The notes: generated from the sequence alone by a model not told the origin. DNA of 64,000 bases from CAVYTF01 sp963771435 (GCA_963771435.1 CAVYTF010000029.1:94689-158688); one strand, 5' to 3'. Counted from the first letter of the stretch, positions 17,058 to 25,327 are shown. Made by a program: numbers and translations.

Positions 17058-17843
17058 ATGCAGACAGCCTTACAGAAATATTTCGCGCAGCGTGTTAAGA
17101 ACCTATTCAATCATTTGCATGATTTTGATTTGAACGGGGACGAGGTGTCTCTGCATGATTTCAGAGTGGAGATGAAGAAGCTGCGGGCAATTATTAAATT
17201 TCTGAGGCAGATATATGCGAAACAAAAGTTGAAAAAATCGGCACATTTGCTGCGTTCTATTTTTGAAACTTCAGGCGAAATACGTGAATACCAAATATTG
17301 CAGCAATGGTTGCAAAAAAATGACTGTAACGAAATTGAGCAACATTATTTCCCTGCAGATAAATTGGAAGTGATGTTACAACAATTCCGATTTAATTCGG
17401 AAAAATATACTTCACTGCTTACCGGAGTTATTGAAAATATTACAGAATTTGTGCAAAGCACAAATGAGATATTGCCTGAGCAATATTTTGCAGGCATGAA
17501 TGCCAAAGTAGAAAAGATGTGCAGGAAGAATTTATCAACTTCTGACTGGCATGAACTTAGAAAATTTATAAAACAGCGTATTTATTCTTACAATTGGTTT
17601 ATGCATGACGATGAAAATGACGATCCTGCATTTGCTTATTACAACAGGCTGCAGGAACAGATAGGGCAGTGGCATGATCTTGAAATGGTGAAAAATATTT
17701 TTTCTCAAAAGCAGATATATCTTTCCCAGAATATTGAAGTGCAAAAAGATTTTAATCTTGCCTGGGAAAAGCTCAATTCATCTTTAAAGTATAGAGAAAA
17801 AATTATAGAAGACATGCTTGCCAAGCAAATTGTGAATGATTGA
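17058..17843 (+). CDS. CHAD domain protein
   Basis: A 261-residue, nearly all-helical protein. It has the spaced basic/His residues of the CHAD fold: LHDFRVEMKKLRAIIKFLRQIY near residue 32, LRSIFETSGEIREYQ near 72 and DWHELRKFIKQRIYSY near 163. CHAD proteins bind inorganic polyphosphate through such conserved basic faces and are often found at polyphosphate granules. It begins 2 bases after the RmlD-like gene and should share its transcript. No polyphosphate kinase or CYTH phosphatase is in the window. It converges with the CrtA-like gene, ending 5 bases before that gene's stop. Confidence 0.82.
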   Translation: MQTALQKYFAQRVKNLFNHLHDFDLNGDEVSLHDFRVEMKKLRAIIKFLRQIYAKQKLKKSAHLLRSIFETSGEIREYQILQQWLQKNDCNEIEQHYFPADKLEVMLQQFRFNSEKYTSLLTGVIENITEFVQSTNEILPEQYFAGMNAKVEKMCRKNLSTSDWHELRKFIKQRIYSYNWFMHDDENDDPAFAYYNRLQEQIGQWHDLEMVKNIFSQKQIYLSQNIEVQKDFNLAWEKLNSSLKYREKIIEDMLAKQIVND

Positions 17844-17848
17844 CCTTC

Positions 17849-18529
17849 TCAAAAATATTTTTTTCCGCGAAGTGAACCTGAAGAAGCAATTATTTTAAAA
17901 CGCACAAACATTTCCTCGCTGTACCATTTTTCTTTTCTTGTTTTTTTTATTACTTCTGCATGTTGTTGCATGTGGTAAGCAAACTGCTTCATGTGTTCTT
18001 TACTTTGCCAAATGCTAAACGTGGCTTGCTTTATGAAAGGAACTTCGCCAATGCCAACTGAAACTATAAGACCTTTTGCGGCTCGCATTTCGGAAGAAAC
18101 ACTTTCAACATTTTTCCAGAAAGAAGATAATTTATTTATACGTATAGTGGCTCTTGTAAGTACTCCGATAGATCCCTCGTGGTCACTTTTGTTTGGCAAT
18201 TCCCCAAAGGGTTTCTTGCCGTCCCATTGCCCATGGCCTTCAATTGGTTCAAGCAGAAGGATACATATTTCGCAATGGAAAAATTTAAAGTAGTTAGAAA
18301 TAAAAGTTGAGGGTTGATAGTTAGTTGATAGTTTGTCAACAGTCATTAATGTTCCCCATTGGCGCCAATCGGGCCTTATATCGAATGTGCCATTTTTACC
18401 GCATCCGAGTAATTTCCAAAAGCTGATCTGTTTACTAAAAGAGAGTGGCAGCCTAAACAATGCCATGGAAAGAAGGCCTGCCCATCCCATCCATTTAGGG
18501 TATCGGGCAATCGTTAGGATGCAATACAT
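17849..18529 (-). CDS. CrtA-like (spheroidene monooxygenase-related) protein
   Basis: A 226-residue protein with FRLPLSFSKQISFWKLLGCG, GTFDIRPDWRQWG, LLEPIEGHGQWDG, RATIRINKL and IGIGEVPFIKQATFSIW, the pattern I associate with CrtA-like proteins of Bacteroidota. CrtA itself oxidises carotenoids in purple bacteria. The Bacteroidota members are uncharacterised and no carotenoid genes are near, so the activity is uncertain. A short stretch (VDKLSTNYQPSTFISNYF) is coded by low-complexity DNA of the kind found between genes here and may be a recent insertion or replacement. Its ATG overlaps the stop of the DnaJ gene (TAATG), suggesting coupled translation. Confidence 0.7.
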   Translation of the reverse strand: MYCILTIARYPKWMGWAGLLSMALFRLPLSFSKQISFWKLLGCGKNGTFDIRPDWRQWGTLMTVDKLSTNYQPSTFISNYFKFFHCEICILLLEPIEGHGQWDGKKPFGELPNKSDHEGSIGVLTRATIRINKLSSFWKNVESVSSEMRAAKGLIVSVGIGEVPFIKQATFSIWQSKEHMKQFAYHMQQHAEVIKKTRKEKWYSEEMFVRFKIIASSGSLRGKKYF

Positions 18530-19176
18530 TATTTAAAAATAAACCAGATGAGCATACAAACAAGTAACGCAACAATAAACGCGAGCAAATATTTATTCTT
18601 TTCCCAAAGAGCCAATTTTTGTTGGCGCTTTTGAAAATGCTTTATTTGTTCTGTACTTGTAGCATCCTGTAAAGTAAGCTGCAAAAGGGATGGTGTTATA
18701 TGATTTGAATTTTTAGCAGGTAAAAACTTGCAGCAATCCATTATTATTTGTACGAATTTCTTTATAAAAATTGCATCTCCCTTTTCTTTCAAAATAAGAA
18801 TATTATCGGCTGCAACTATTTGCTGCAACTGAAAATATGAAGCATCTATATCCAGCTGAAATGGATTTGTCTTTGAAAGAAAAGCGTATAAATTTTCCGC
18901 CAGCGATAAAACATCCTTCGCGGTTGCTACTGAAACAACAGGAGCTTTCTGTTGTTTATTCTGAAAGAAGGAATGGTTATACAGCTTTCTTTTTTCAATA
19001 TCAGAAAGAAAGATGTACGCTTCGTTTATTTCTTTGAAAGTTGCTTCTGCTATGGCACTCCCTGCGTTTTTATCAGGATGGTACAGCAGGGCAAGTTTGT
19101 GATACGCTTTTTTAATTTCATGCCCGTTAGCATTGGGTTTTATTTTTAATATGCTGTAATAATCTTTCTGTTGCAT
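18529..19176 (-). CDS. DnaJ-domain protein with C-terminal membrane anchor
   Basis: A 215-residue protein. Residues 4-66 are a J domain (DYYSILKIKPNANGHEIKKA, then HPDKNAG with the essential HPD near 33-35). The middle is helical without zinc fingers, and the end (residues 194-214, YLLAFIVALLVCMLIWFIFK) is a single membrane segment. J domains stimulate the ATPase of Hsp70 (DnaK); here the co-chaperone would be held at the membrane. It is not DnaJ itself, since it lacks the G/F and Cys-rich regions. It is followed by the CrtA-like gene with a TAATG overlap. Confidence 0.85.
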   Translation of the reverse strand: MQQKDYYSILKIKPNANGHEIKKAYHKLALLYHPDKNAGSAIAEATFKEINEAYIFLSDIEKRKLYNHSFFQNKQQKAPVVSVATAKDVLSLAENLYAFLSKTNPFQLDIDASYFQLQQIVAADNILILKEKGDAIFIKKFVQIIMDCCKFLPAKNSNHITPSLLQLTLQDATSTEQIKHFQKRQQKLALWEKNKYLLAFIVALLVCMLIWFIFK

Positions 19177-19200
19177 TTATCAATCAAAAGTAAAAAGAAA

Positions 19201-19227
19201 AGGCCTCTTGCTTTTTGCAAGAGGCCT
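19201..19227 (-). terminator. Rho-independent terminator after the DUF1080 gene
   Basis: AGGCCTCTTGC and GCAAGAGGCCT pair perfectly over 11 bp around TTTTT. On the minus strand the stem is followed by TTTTCTTTTT. It lies 19 bases past the stop of the DUF1080 gene and before the DnaJ gene start. Confidence 0.88.
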
Positions 19228-19245
19228 TTCTTAAATAAGTTATTC

Positions 19246-20040
19246 TTACAGGTTTCTTATCCAGATGTTCCGGTAGCTGAGCACCGGTTTTGTTTTGTCG
19301 CCGTGGGCCTGCAACTTGATGGGGCATGCACCGTGGGCCTTGTAAAAAGGCTGGCCGATATAAACCGTTTGCCCTTTCAGTTCATAATTGTTTTGCACCA
19401 ACACGCCGTTTTGAAACACCGTAACGCGCGCAGGGCTTTTCAGGCTGCCGTCGTCGTTGAAGCGCGGGGCCGTCCATACCACATCATAGCTCTGCCATTC
19501 CATTGGTTTTTTGCAAACGTTCACGAGCGGCGGCGATTGTTTGTAAATGCTGCCAGCCTGCCCGTTCACATAAGTGGCGTTGTTGTAATTATCCAGCACC
19601 TGCAGTTCATAACCCGCATCGCCCTTGCCGGTGGAGGCGAGAAAAACGCCACTGTTGGCGCGCGTTTGGCCGGTTGCGGAATCGGAGAGGGGTGTGCGCC
19701 ACTCAATGTGCAACTGGTAATCCATAAAAGACCTTTTTGTCTGGATGTTGCCGGAAGGTTTAACCACCGTTAAAATGCCGTCGCCGAGTTTCCAGTTGGC
19801 TGGTTTAGTGGTGTCGTTGGTGAGCACCCATTCGTCCTGGTTTTTGCCGTCGAACAAAATGATGGCGTCGGAGGGTGGGGCTTCATTGGTTTTGCCGGGA
19901 GTGACGATGGGCGGAACTGGTGTGTACACTTCTGTTTTGGCGGCTTCGCGCTGCATGCTGTCTGCATTGTATTTTTTTTGCGCAGCGGCGGCAAAAACGA
20001 TGCAAATGGAAATTAAGAGGAGAGAAATCTTTTGTTTCAT
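19246..20040 (-). CDS. secreted DUF1080 (3-keto-disaccharide hydrolase-type) protein
   Basis: A 264-residue protein with signal peptide MKQKISLLLISICIVFAAAAQ. The mature part carries the DUF1080 concanavalin-like fold: IILFDGKNQDEWV (about residue 60), WKLGDGILTVV, FMDYQLHIEWRTP, NSGVFLAS, YELQVLDNYNN and the C-terminal IGQPFYKAHGACPIKLQAHG. Members act on glycosides in the periplasm or at the cell surface, and some hydrolyse 3-keto-glucosides. The region is more GC-rich than its neighbours. It is flanked by its own terminator and transcribed alone. The substrate is unknown. Confidence 0.85.
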   Translation of the reverse strand: MKQKISLLLISICIVFAAAAQKKYNADSMQREAAKTEVYTPVPPIVTPGKTNEAPPSDAIILFDGKNQDEWVLTNDTTKPANWKLGDGILTVVKPSGNIQTKRSFMDYQLHIEWRTPLSDSATGQTRANSGVFLASTGKGDAGYELQVLDNYNNATYVNGQAGSIYKQSPPLVNVCKKPMEWQSYDVVWTAPRFNDDGSLKSPARVTVFQNGVLVQNNYELKGQTVYIGQPFYKAHGACPIKLQAHGDKTKPVLSYRNIWIRNL

Positions 20041-20127
20041 GATGGCAGTTTTTTTATTTGTACAAAATAAAGAAATTATGGGGTTAGTTGGGATATTAAT
20101 TATGAGCTATTGATCTTATACAAAAAC

Positions 20128-20162
20128 AAAACCCCGAAAGTCTTCCGCAACCTTCGGGGTTT
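20128..20162 (-). terminator. Rho-independent terminator of the second Fn3-like gene
   Basis: AAACCCCGAA (20128-20137) pairs with TTCGGGGTTT (20153-20162). Read on the minus strand it is followed by TTTGTTTTTG. It lies 22 bases after the stop at 20184. Confidence 0.8.
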
Positions 20163-20183
20163 TAAATATCAGCCTAAAGATCT

Positions 20184-20858
20184 CTATGGTGTAGAAAAGT
20201 TAAGGGTCGCGCTCATTGCGCCATTGCCTGCCGTGTTGCTGGCGTAGCAAACCGCCTGGAACGCTGTTTTTGCTGGCAAACCGGTCACCAGCAACTCAGT
20301 GTGCGTGGTGGTGAGAATATATAATTGAATAGCTGGGTTGCTGTTGGTCACAAAAGCGCCGTTTCTAACCAAAGTGCTCAAGTCGGTGCCTACGATTATA
20401 GTAAAATTTACTCCCCTCCCCATGGTATGCTGCGTAAAAAGCACGGAACCTGCTTCTTTTTGCGGCACATAATCAAGCGTGTTTACCTGCCCCGGTATTT
20501 CCAGCGGGTGAGTTTCGCCGGAAGTGGCGTCAAATCCTGCTGCAACTATTACAGTAGGATTATTTTGAGCAACGATATCAGTATAATCAGCCCAGCCCAT
20601 AACCATGGTATCGGCGGTTTCAGCTGCCAGTTTAACTGCATCAGCAGTACCTTTTGCACGGCTAAGCGCAGTTTGCACGGCAGATTGAAGCGCGCTAATG
20701 TCCGCCTGCCCCGTTTTGTAATCATAAGGATCAGGTGGGGTGGGAAAAGGAGACCCAAGGGCGCTCATCAGGTCATGAATATTTTGATAAAAAGGCACCT
20801 TTTTCTCGGCCGCTAATTTTACAAAATCGCGCAATACGTTTTGTTTTCTTGCAGACAT
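20184..20858 (-). CDS. small Fn3-like protein downstream of array C
   Basis: A 224-residue protein without signal peptide. Residues 1-115 are largely helical (SARKQNVLRDFVKLAAEKKV...; ALQSAVQTALSRAKGTADAV). The rest is beta-rich and ends with an Fn3-like edge (TELLVTGLPAKTAFQAVCYA, SNTAGNGAMSATLNFSTP). Overall build and size match the protein at 10029-10655 though sequence identity is low. It is a lone gene with its own terminator and a GC-richer composition. A 21-bp-pitch repeat array begins 126 bp upstream of its start. No function is known to me. Confidence 0.75.
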   Translation of the reverse strand: MSARKQNVLRDFVKLAAEKKVPFYQNIHDLMSALGSPFPTPPDPYDYKTGQADISALQSAVQTALSRAKGTADAVKLAAETADTMVMGWADYTDIVAQNNPTVIVAAGFDATSGETHPLEIPGQVNTLDYVPQKEAGSVLFTQHTMGRGVNFTIIVGTDLSTLVRNGAFVTNSNPAIQLYILTTTHTELLVTGLPAKTAFQAVCYASNTAGNGAMSATLNFSTP

Positions 20859-20983
20859 TGTTTATTATTTTTTTAGTGAAATGATTTCTAAAGCTAACCA
20901 AAAGCATTTAATATTCAACAAATATTTTTTAAAGTCAACTTTGCCTTCTTCCCGGAACAGGATAAACCGGCTTAAAAGCTGTG

Positions 20984-21295
20984 CGTATACGTTTTCGTGC
21001 TGCGCGTATACACTTTCGGCTTTTTCTTATACGCTGAGCAACTTTTCCGTGAAGAAAAGAGGAAGATCCGATACGTTTTGATGCTGCGCGTATAAGCTTT
21101 TGTACTTTTCTTATACGCTGAGTAACTTTTCCGTGAAGAAAAGATTGAAATCCGATACGTTTTGATGCTGCACGTATAAGCTTTTGTACTTTTCTTATAC
21201 GCTGAGGAGGTTTTCCGTGAAGAAAAGAGGAATATCCGATACGTTTTTGGGTTGAGCGTATACGCTGAGAAGGTTTTCCGTGAAGAAACGGGAGA
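20984..21295. repeat. 21-bp-pitch array C (84-bp composite units)
   Basis: CTTATACG recurs at 21026, 21110 and 21194, exactly 84 bp apart. The last copy of CGCTGAG follows after 63 bp instead of 84, and CGTATAC at 20984 and 21005 precede at 21 bp, so the basic step is 21 bp. Inside a unit, CGTATAAG (21089-21096) and CTTATACG (21110-21117) form a perfect 8-bp inverted repeat, and CTTTTC-CGTGAA-GAAAAG a 6-bp one. The array lies between the Fn3-like gene (minus strand) and the gene starting at 21351. Confidence 0.93.
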
Positions 21296-21350
21296 AAGAT
21301 TTGGAGATGTGAGGGGAGAAGGGGGAACTTTGGTGGAAATGAAAGCAATT

Positions 21351-21908
21351 ATGGCTAAGAGAAATATTTTAATGCTGCTGTTCTTAGTTATTTGTATCAA
21401 TGTGATAGCACAAAGAATAAATAATGACACTGCCTTAGCGATAAAACGCTATGCTTATGAAATTGACTCTGCTAATATTAAATTTGATTCTTTTAAGCTT
21501 TCAATTGACAGCATTGAGATAAATGCAAAGGCCTATCAGGACAAAATTGTTACAACTAATTTTTTTGAGAATAGTAAAAGCGTGTTGACGATAAGTTTCT
21601 ATTTTAAAGAGAACAAATTAGTTGAGGCGAAGATCGACGAACAAAGCCCTAGATATAATGACATGCATCGATATTCTCTTTTTTATTTCGAAAATAATAG
21701 GATGTTTTATGCTAATTATTATAGAGATGTTCAACTTGGGATCCAGTTTGATTGGAATAAAGATGGTTCCTCTGTTTTTGGTTACAATAGAAATTTAGAC
21801 GATGATTTTTTAAAGAAATATATTATCATCCTGTACAATAGAATTAAAACAACAGAAAGCAAAAAGCTGAATAAGAAATTGATAACGGAACTTCCGAAAG
21901 CTATTTAA
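21351..21908 (+). CDS. secreted hypothetical protein
   Basis: From ATG 21351 this is a 185-residue protein with signal peptide MAKRNILMLLFLVICINVIA, a better start than the ATG at 21252, which would begin inside the repeat array. The mature protein is predicted alpha/beta with many Asp, Lys and Tyr (RYAYEIDSANIKFDSFKL, SFYFKENKLVEAKIDEQ, RYSLFYFENNRMFYANYYR). I do not recognise a family. It is AT-rich and stands alone. Likely periplasmic or outer-membrane associated, by the signal only. Confidence 0.6.
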   Translation: MAKRNILMLLFLVICINVIAQRINNDTALAIKRYAYEIDSANIKFDSFKLSIDSIEINAKAYQDKIVTTNFFENSKSVLTISFYFKENKLVEAKIDEQSPRYNDMHRYSLFYFENNRMFYANYYRDVQLGIQFDWNKDGSSVFGYNRNLDDDFLKKYIIILYNRIKTTESKKLNKKLITELPKAI

Positions 21909-22025
21909 CTAATTATTTTCTGTTGCTGAATGGTTCTGGATAACAAGAATTTTAAGTTTTTCGTTTGGTGAAGAATAGTAACGCGCAAAAAGGTGGATCT
22001 TATAAAAAATTATAATTAAAATTTT

Positions 22026-22337
22026 ATGGCGAAAAAAAAGCGTCAGCAAATGACCCCGGAAGAGGCGTATAGGGATGGGTTGATAAATGCCCTGGAGAAC
22101 CTGAAAAAAGTGAATGACGGCATTGTGGCATCAATGGTGCCGATACTGATGAATGGTGAACTGAGTGAATGGAACCAGACGGTGCCGATCGGGGAACACC
22201 ATGTGATACCCGTTGAGGTGTTCGAAAACAGCGAGGACACGAACCTTCAGTTGCTTATGGGCCTGATGCAGGAAGTGAGCAGAACATTTCGCTCTATCAA
22301 AAACATTAATGCGATAGATATTGCTGATAATGGATAG
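22026..22337 (+). CDS. small hypothetical cytoplasmic protein
   Basis: A 103-residue protein, MAKKKRQQMTPEEAYRDGLI..., with a basic start, a helical region and an acidic middle (EVFENSEDTNLQLLMGLMQE). No signal or membrane segment. It converges with tatC, ending 11 bases from that gene's stop. I do not recognise a family; codon use and frame look like a real gene. Confidence 0.55.
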   Translation: MAKKKRQQMTPEEAYRDGLINALENLKKVNDGIVASMVPILMNGELSEWNQTVPIGEHHVIPVEVFENSEDTNLQLLMGLMQEVSRTFRSIKNINAIDIADNG

Positions 22338-22348
22338 ATCAGGCTATG

Positions 22349-23230
22349 TTAACTCCACTCTTTTTCTTCTTTCTTTTTTTGCCTGTCCACACGGCCTACC
22401 ACTAAAATGCTGATGCCGTAGAGGAGAAAAAGCGGCAGGGACACGATGAGTTGGCTTATCCAGTCGGGCGAAGGGGTGATGATGGCGGCGACAGCTAAAA
22501 TGATGACCACTGCGTATTTGAAATATTTTCTGAGAAAACCTGCATTCACAATGCCGATGCGGGCGAGCACATACATTAAAATAGGCAATTCGAAGGCTAG
22601 GCCGCAAAGCAGCAGGATGTTGGTGAGCGTGTCGGTGAAATCTTCAAAAGTTGGGTGATACTCAATAAGCCCGGGAGCGCCAAGGTTAAAATGGGCCAAA
22701 AAGTTGAATGTGAAAGGGGCGAGCATAAAATAGCCAAAAGCAGCACCTGTAAAAAAACAAAGAGAGATCCAAAAGATGCTTCCCTGTGAATATTTTTTTT
22801 CCTTTGTTGTTAAAGCGGGTTTGATAAAACGCCAAAGTTCCCATATGAGATAAGGGAAAGCAACCACAATGCCGCCGATCATGGATATGTTCAGTGCCGT
22901 GGAGAAAGGGCCACTGACGGTCGTGAACTGAAACTTGATGTCAACAGGGGCCATGCTAAGAGCATCGCCTAAAAATAGTTTATGACCCAGGGTGCGAAAG
23001 GCGCGGTAGCTGATAAACCCTTTGCGGGCAGGCGCCATGATAATGTTGTCGATTATCCAGGTCATATTGAAAAAGATGGCGAAAGCAAAAACAAAAACGG
23101 CAATTGCAGCACGAACGATATGCCAACGTAACGCTTCCAGGTGGTCCACAAAGCTCATTTGGTCGGAGTCAGCACCTTTGTTGCCGGCGATGCGCTTGAA
23201 AAAACCTTTTCTTTCGGATTGCTTTGCCAA
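22349..23230 (-). CDS. tatC: Sec-independent protein translocase TatC
   Basis: A 293-residue membrane protein with six hydrophobic segments. It shows the TatC signatures MSFVDHLEALRWHIVRAAIA (residues 25-44), FPYLIWELWRFIKPALTTKEKK (about 140-160) and FELPILMYVLARIGIV (about 222-237). TatC is the twin-arginine signal receptor of the Tat export system, moving folded proteins over the cytoplasmic membrane. The extra cytoplasmic N-terminus and the insertion at residues 60-110 are usual for Bacteroidota. The start appears to be TTG at 23230. tatA/tatB are not in the window. Confidence 0.93.
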   Translation of the reverse strand: MAKQSERKGFFKRIAGNKGADSDQMSFVDHLEALRWHIVRAAIAVFVFAFAIFFNMTWIIDNIIMAPARKGFISYRAFRTLGHKLFLGDALSMAPVDIKFQFTTVSGPFSTALNISMIGGIVVAFPYLIWELWRFIKPALTTKEKKYSQGSIFWISLCFFTGAAFGYFMLAPFTFNFLAHFNLGAPGLIEYHPTFEDFTDTLTNILLLCGLAFELPILMYVLARIGIVNAGFLRKYFKYAVVIILAVAAIITPSPDWISQLIVSLPLFLLYGISILVVGRVDRQKKKEEKEWS

Positions 23231-23324
23231 GATCGAGCTATTGTTTACCCCAGAACAGGATGTAATTTAAATCTGATAGTGTTTTTAGAAGTTTGAATAT
23301 TTGAACGGCAGTGGGTAATGAAAA

Positions 23325-23344
23325 ATGCCCAACTAAATGGGCAT
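23325..23344 (-). terminator. Rho-independent terminator of rplS
   Basis: ATGCCCA (23325-23331) and TGGGCAT (23338-23344) form a 7-bp stem with loop ACTAAA. On the minus strand it is followed by TTTTTC. It lies 7 bases past the rplS stop codon. Confidence 0.7.
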
Positions 23345-23350
23345 CTTTTC

Positions 23351-23701
23351 TTAAAATCTTTTTTCTTTGATCCTTGCACTTTTGCCGCTGCGTTCGCGGA
23401 GGAAATACAATTTGGCACGGCGGACCTTACCTACTTTGTTTAATATTACGGAATCTACATTGGGAGAAAAGAAAGGGAAAATCCTTTCTACGCCTATACT
23501 GTCAGATATTTTACGTACAGTAAAAGTGGCTGTGCTGCCGACGCCCTGTATCTTTAATACATCGCCGCGAAACCCTTGAATGCGTTCTTTTCCACCTTCA
23601 ATGATCTTATAATTAACGGTTACATTGTCACCGGCTTTGAATTTTGGATATTCTTTTTTGCCCGTAAGCTGCTCGTGGACAAATTTAACTGCTGCGTTCA
23701 T
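23351..23701 (-). CDS. rplS: 50S ribosomal protein L19
   Basis: A 116-residue protein with the L19 core FKAGDNVTVNYKIIEGGKER, IQGFRGDVLKIQGVGSTATF, TVRKISDSIGVERIFPFFSP and RRAKLYFLRERSGKSARIKE. L19 sits at the interface of the two ribosomal subunits. Length is usual, with no frame problem even though the next gene upstream (rny) is badly disrupted. A terminator follows directly. Confidence 0.96.
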   Translation of the reverse strand: MNAAVKFVHEQLTGKKEYPKFKAGDNVTVNYKIIEGGKERIQGFRGDVLKIQGVGSTATFTVRKISDSIGVERIFPFFSPNVDSVILNKVGKVRRAKLYFLRERSGKSARIKEKRF

Positions 23702-23893
23702 TGCTTTAAAATTTAGGAGGGCAAAAGTAATAATAAGTTTTCAGATTTCGATTTTCAAATCATGGTTTTTTTACCTTGCCACGTTTACCGCTCGTTTTTC
23801 GCGGATAACGGTTACTTTTATTTGCCCGGGATAAGTCATTTCTGTTTGAATTTTCTGGGCTATTTCAAAGCTTAGTTTTCGCTGTCCATTCAG

Positions 23894-24283
23894 TTACTTT
23901 ATCAGCTTCAACAATAACCCTAACTCACGGCCTGCCTGAATGGCGTATGCTTTTTCAACACCCGGATAAGTAAGGGCAAGATTTTCAAGGTCTTTGATAC
24001 GCTGAAGATATTGCTGCATTATTTCGCTGCTTGCACCGGGCCTTGCACCGCTGATGGCATCACAAGCCTGAATGATGGGGGAAATAACATATTGCATTTC
24101 CATTTCATCATGGTGTGCGCCAATGGCATTAACTACTGCCGGATTTTCGCCATATTTTTCTGCAAGTTTTGCTCCCAGTAAGGCATGGCTTAATTCAGTT
24201 TCTTCATCTGGCACTTTGCCAATATCGTGCAGCAAACCCGCACGTTTTGCAAGTTTTGGATTCAATCCCAGTTCGGCAGCCAT
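23894..24283 (-). CDS. rny: RNase Y HD-domain fragment
   Basis: A 129-codon fragment of the disrupted rny gene covering most of the HD nuclease domain: AGLLHDIGKVPDEETELSHA with the metal-binding HD pair and GAHHDEME. It ends early at KLIK because one base is missing near 23919; the true C-terminal coding continues in two other frames to 23771. Confidence 0.7.
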   Translation of the reverse strand: MAAELGLNPKLAKRAGLLHDIGKVPDEETELSHALLGAKLAEKYGENPAVVNAIGAHHDEMEMQYVISPIIQACDAISGARPGASSEIMQQYLQRIKDLENLALTYPGVEKAYAIQAGRELGLLLKLIK

Positions 24284-24379
24284 GATGCCGCAAAGTTGGC
24301 AATCTCGCGGCTGTGCATCAATAAGTTTTGTCCGTAAGAAGAGCGGAAACGCATTTTGCCCACAATGCTTACCAATTCT

Positions 24380-25327
24380 TTATGCAAGGCCATGAATGCC
24401 CAGTTCGATAACAGTGCGTTCGCCGATCTCCATGATTTGTTCTTCTAATTGTTTGCGGGTTTTTTCCACTACTTCTTCAATACGGGCAGGATGAATACGT
24501 CCATCGGCAACCAAACGCTGTAAAGAAAGGCGGGCAATTTCCCTGCGCAATGGATCAAAGGAAGAAAGTACAATAGCTTCAGGGGTATCATCTACAATTA
24601 AGTCAACGCCTGTTGCGGCTTCTATGGCGCGGATATTTCTGCCTTCACGGCCGATGATCTGACCTTTTATTTCATCGCTTTCAAGGTTGAAAACAGTAAT
24701 GGTATTTTCAATGGTTTGTTCAGCACCGGTGCGTTGAATGGACTGAATGATAATTTTCCGCGCTTCTTTGTTGGCGTGCAGTTTCGCGTCTTCAATAATT
24801 TCCTGCTGAATGGCGAGGGCGCGGGTTTGAGCTTCCTGTTTGAGGCTTTCGATCAATTGCGCTTTTGCTTCTTCTGCCGTTAGACCTGCTACTTTTTCCA
24901 ACCGCCGGATATGCTCTTCCTGGTGTTTCTCCAGTTCGGTGCGTTTGTGATTGACAACTTCGATCTGGCGGTTCAGGTTTTCTTTAATTACTTCATTTTC
25001 CTTGATCTGTTTTTCAAGGGCAGCTTCTTTTTGGTTAATAACAATTTCTTTTTGCTTTACCCGGTTTTCCGCCTCGCCTAATTTTTTGTTCCGCTCTAAA
25101 GCTTCTTTGTCGTGTTCCGCCTTTAGTTGAACAAATTTTTCCTTAGCTTCTAATTGTTTTTCCTTTTTTAATGTTTCAGCCTTGATCTCGGCTTCTTTTA
25201 CAATGCTTTGCGCCTGCATTTCGGCTTCATATATGCGTTTTTCTGTGTTTTTGGCAAAAATCAATTTGCCCACTAGAATCCCTACCAACAGTGCGAGTAC
25301 CCCAACTATGATAAATACTAATGTCAT
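24380..25327 (-). CDS. rny: RNase Y intact N-terminal frame (anchor, coiled coil, KH)
   Basis: The uninterrupted 315-codon part of the disrupted rny gene. It carries the membrane anchor (residues 2-22), about 170 residues of Glu/Lys-rich coiled coil, the KH domain near 205-270, and ends in TAA just after ELGIHGLA, where one extra base turns GLHKEL into GLA-stop. Without the HD domain the product would have no nuclease activity. Confidence 0.75.
   Translation of the reverse strand: MTLVFIIVGVLALLVGILVGKLIFAKNTEKRIYEAEMQAQSIVKEAEIKAETLKKEKQLEAKEKFVQLKAEHDKEALERNKKLGEAENRVKQKEIVINQKEAALEKQIKENEVIKENLNRQIEVVNHKRTELEKHQEEHIRRLEKVAGLTAEEAKAQLIESLKQEAQTRALAIQQEIIEDAKLHANKEARKIIIQSIQRTGAEQTIENTITVFNLESDEIKGQIIGREGRNIRAIEAATGVDLIVDDTPEAIVLSSFDPLRREIARLSLQRLVADGRIHPARIEEVVEKTRKQLEEQIMEIGERTVIELGIHGLA

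Larger units (their letters stand above)
23771..25327 (-). pseudogene. rny: ribonuclease Y, frame-disrupted in its 3' half
   Basis: Joined frames give a complete RNase Y: an N-terminal membrane segment (TLVFIIVGVLALLVGILVGK), a long coiled coil, a KH domain (IKGQIIGREGRNIRAIEAAT), and an HD domain (LLMHSREIANF, AGLLHDIGKVPDEETELSHA, GAHHDEME), ending YPGQIKVTVIREKRAVNVAR and TAA at 23771. Five single-base indels (one gain, four losses) fall near 24386, 24290, 23919 and twice between 23867 and 23890. Undoing them gives 520 codons, the normal length. RNase Y is the membrane-bound endonuclease that starts mRNA decay. The first 315 codons are intact. As with ung, recent decay and sequence error both fit; error is more likely for so important a gene. 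Confidence 0.88.

Noticed and set aside
20935..21430. Two minus-strand frames of 137 and 152 codons rich in Ser, Tyr, Lys and Arg over array C
   Set aside because: They overlap each other and the array; the repeats explain their openness.
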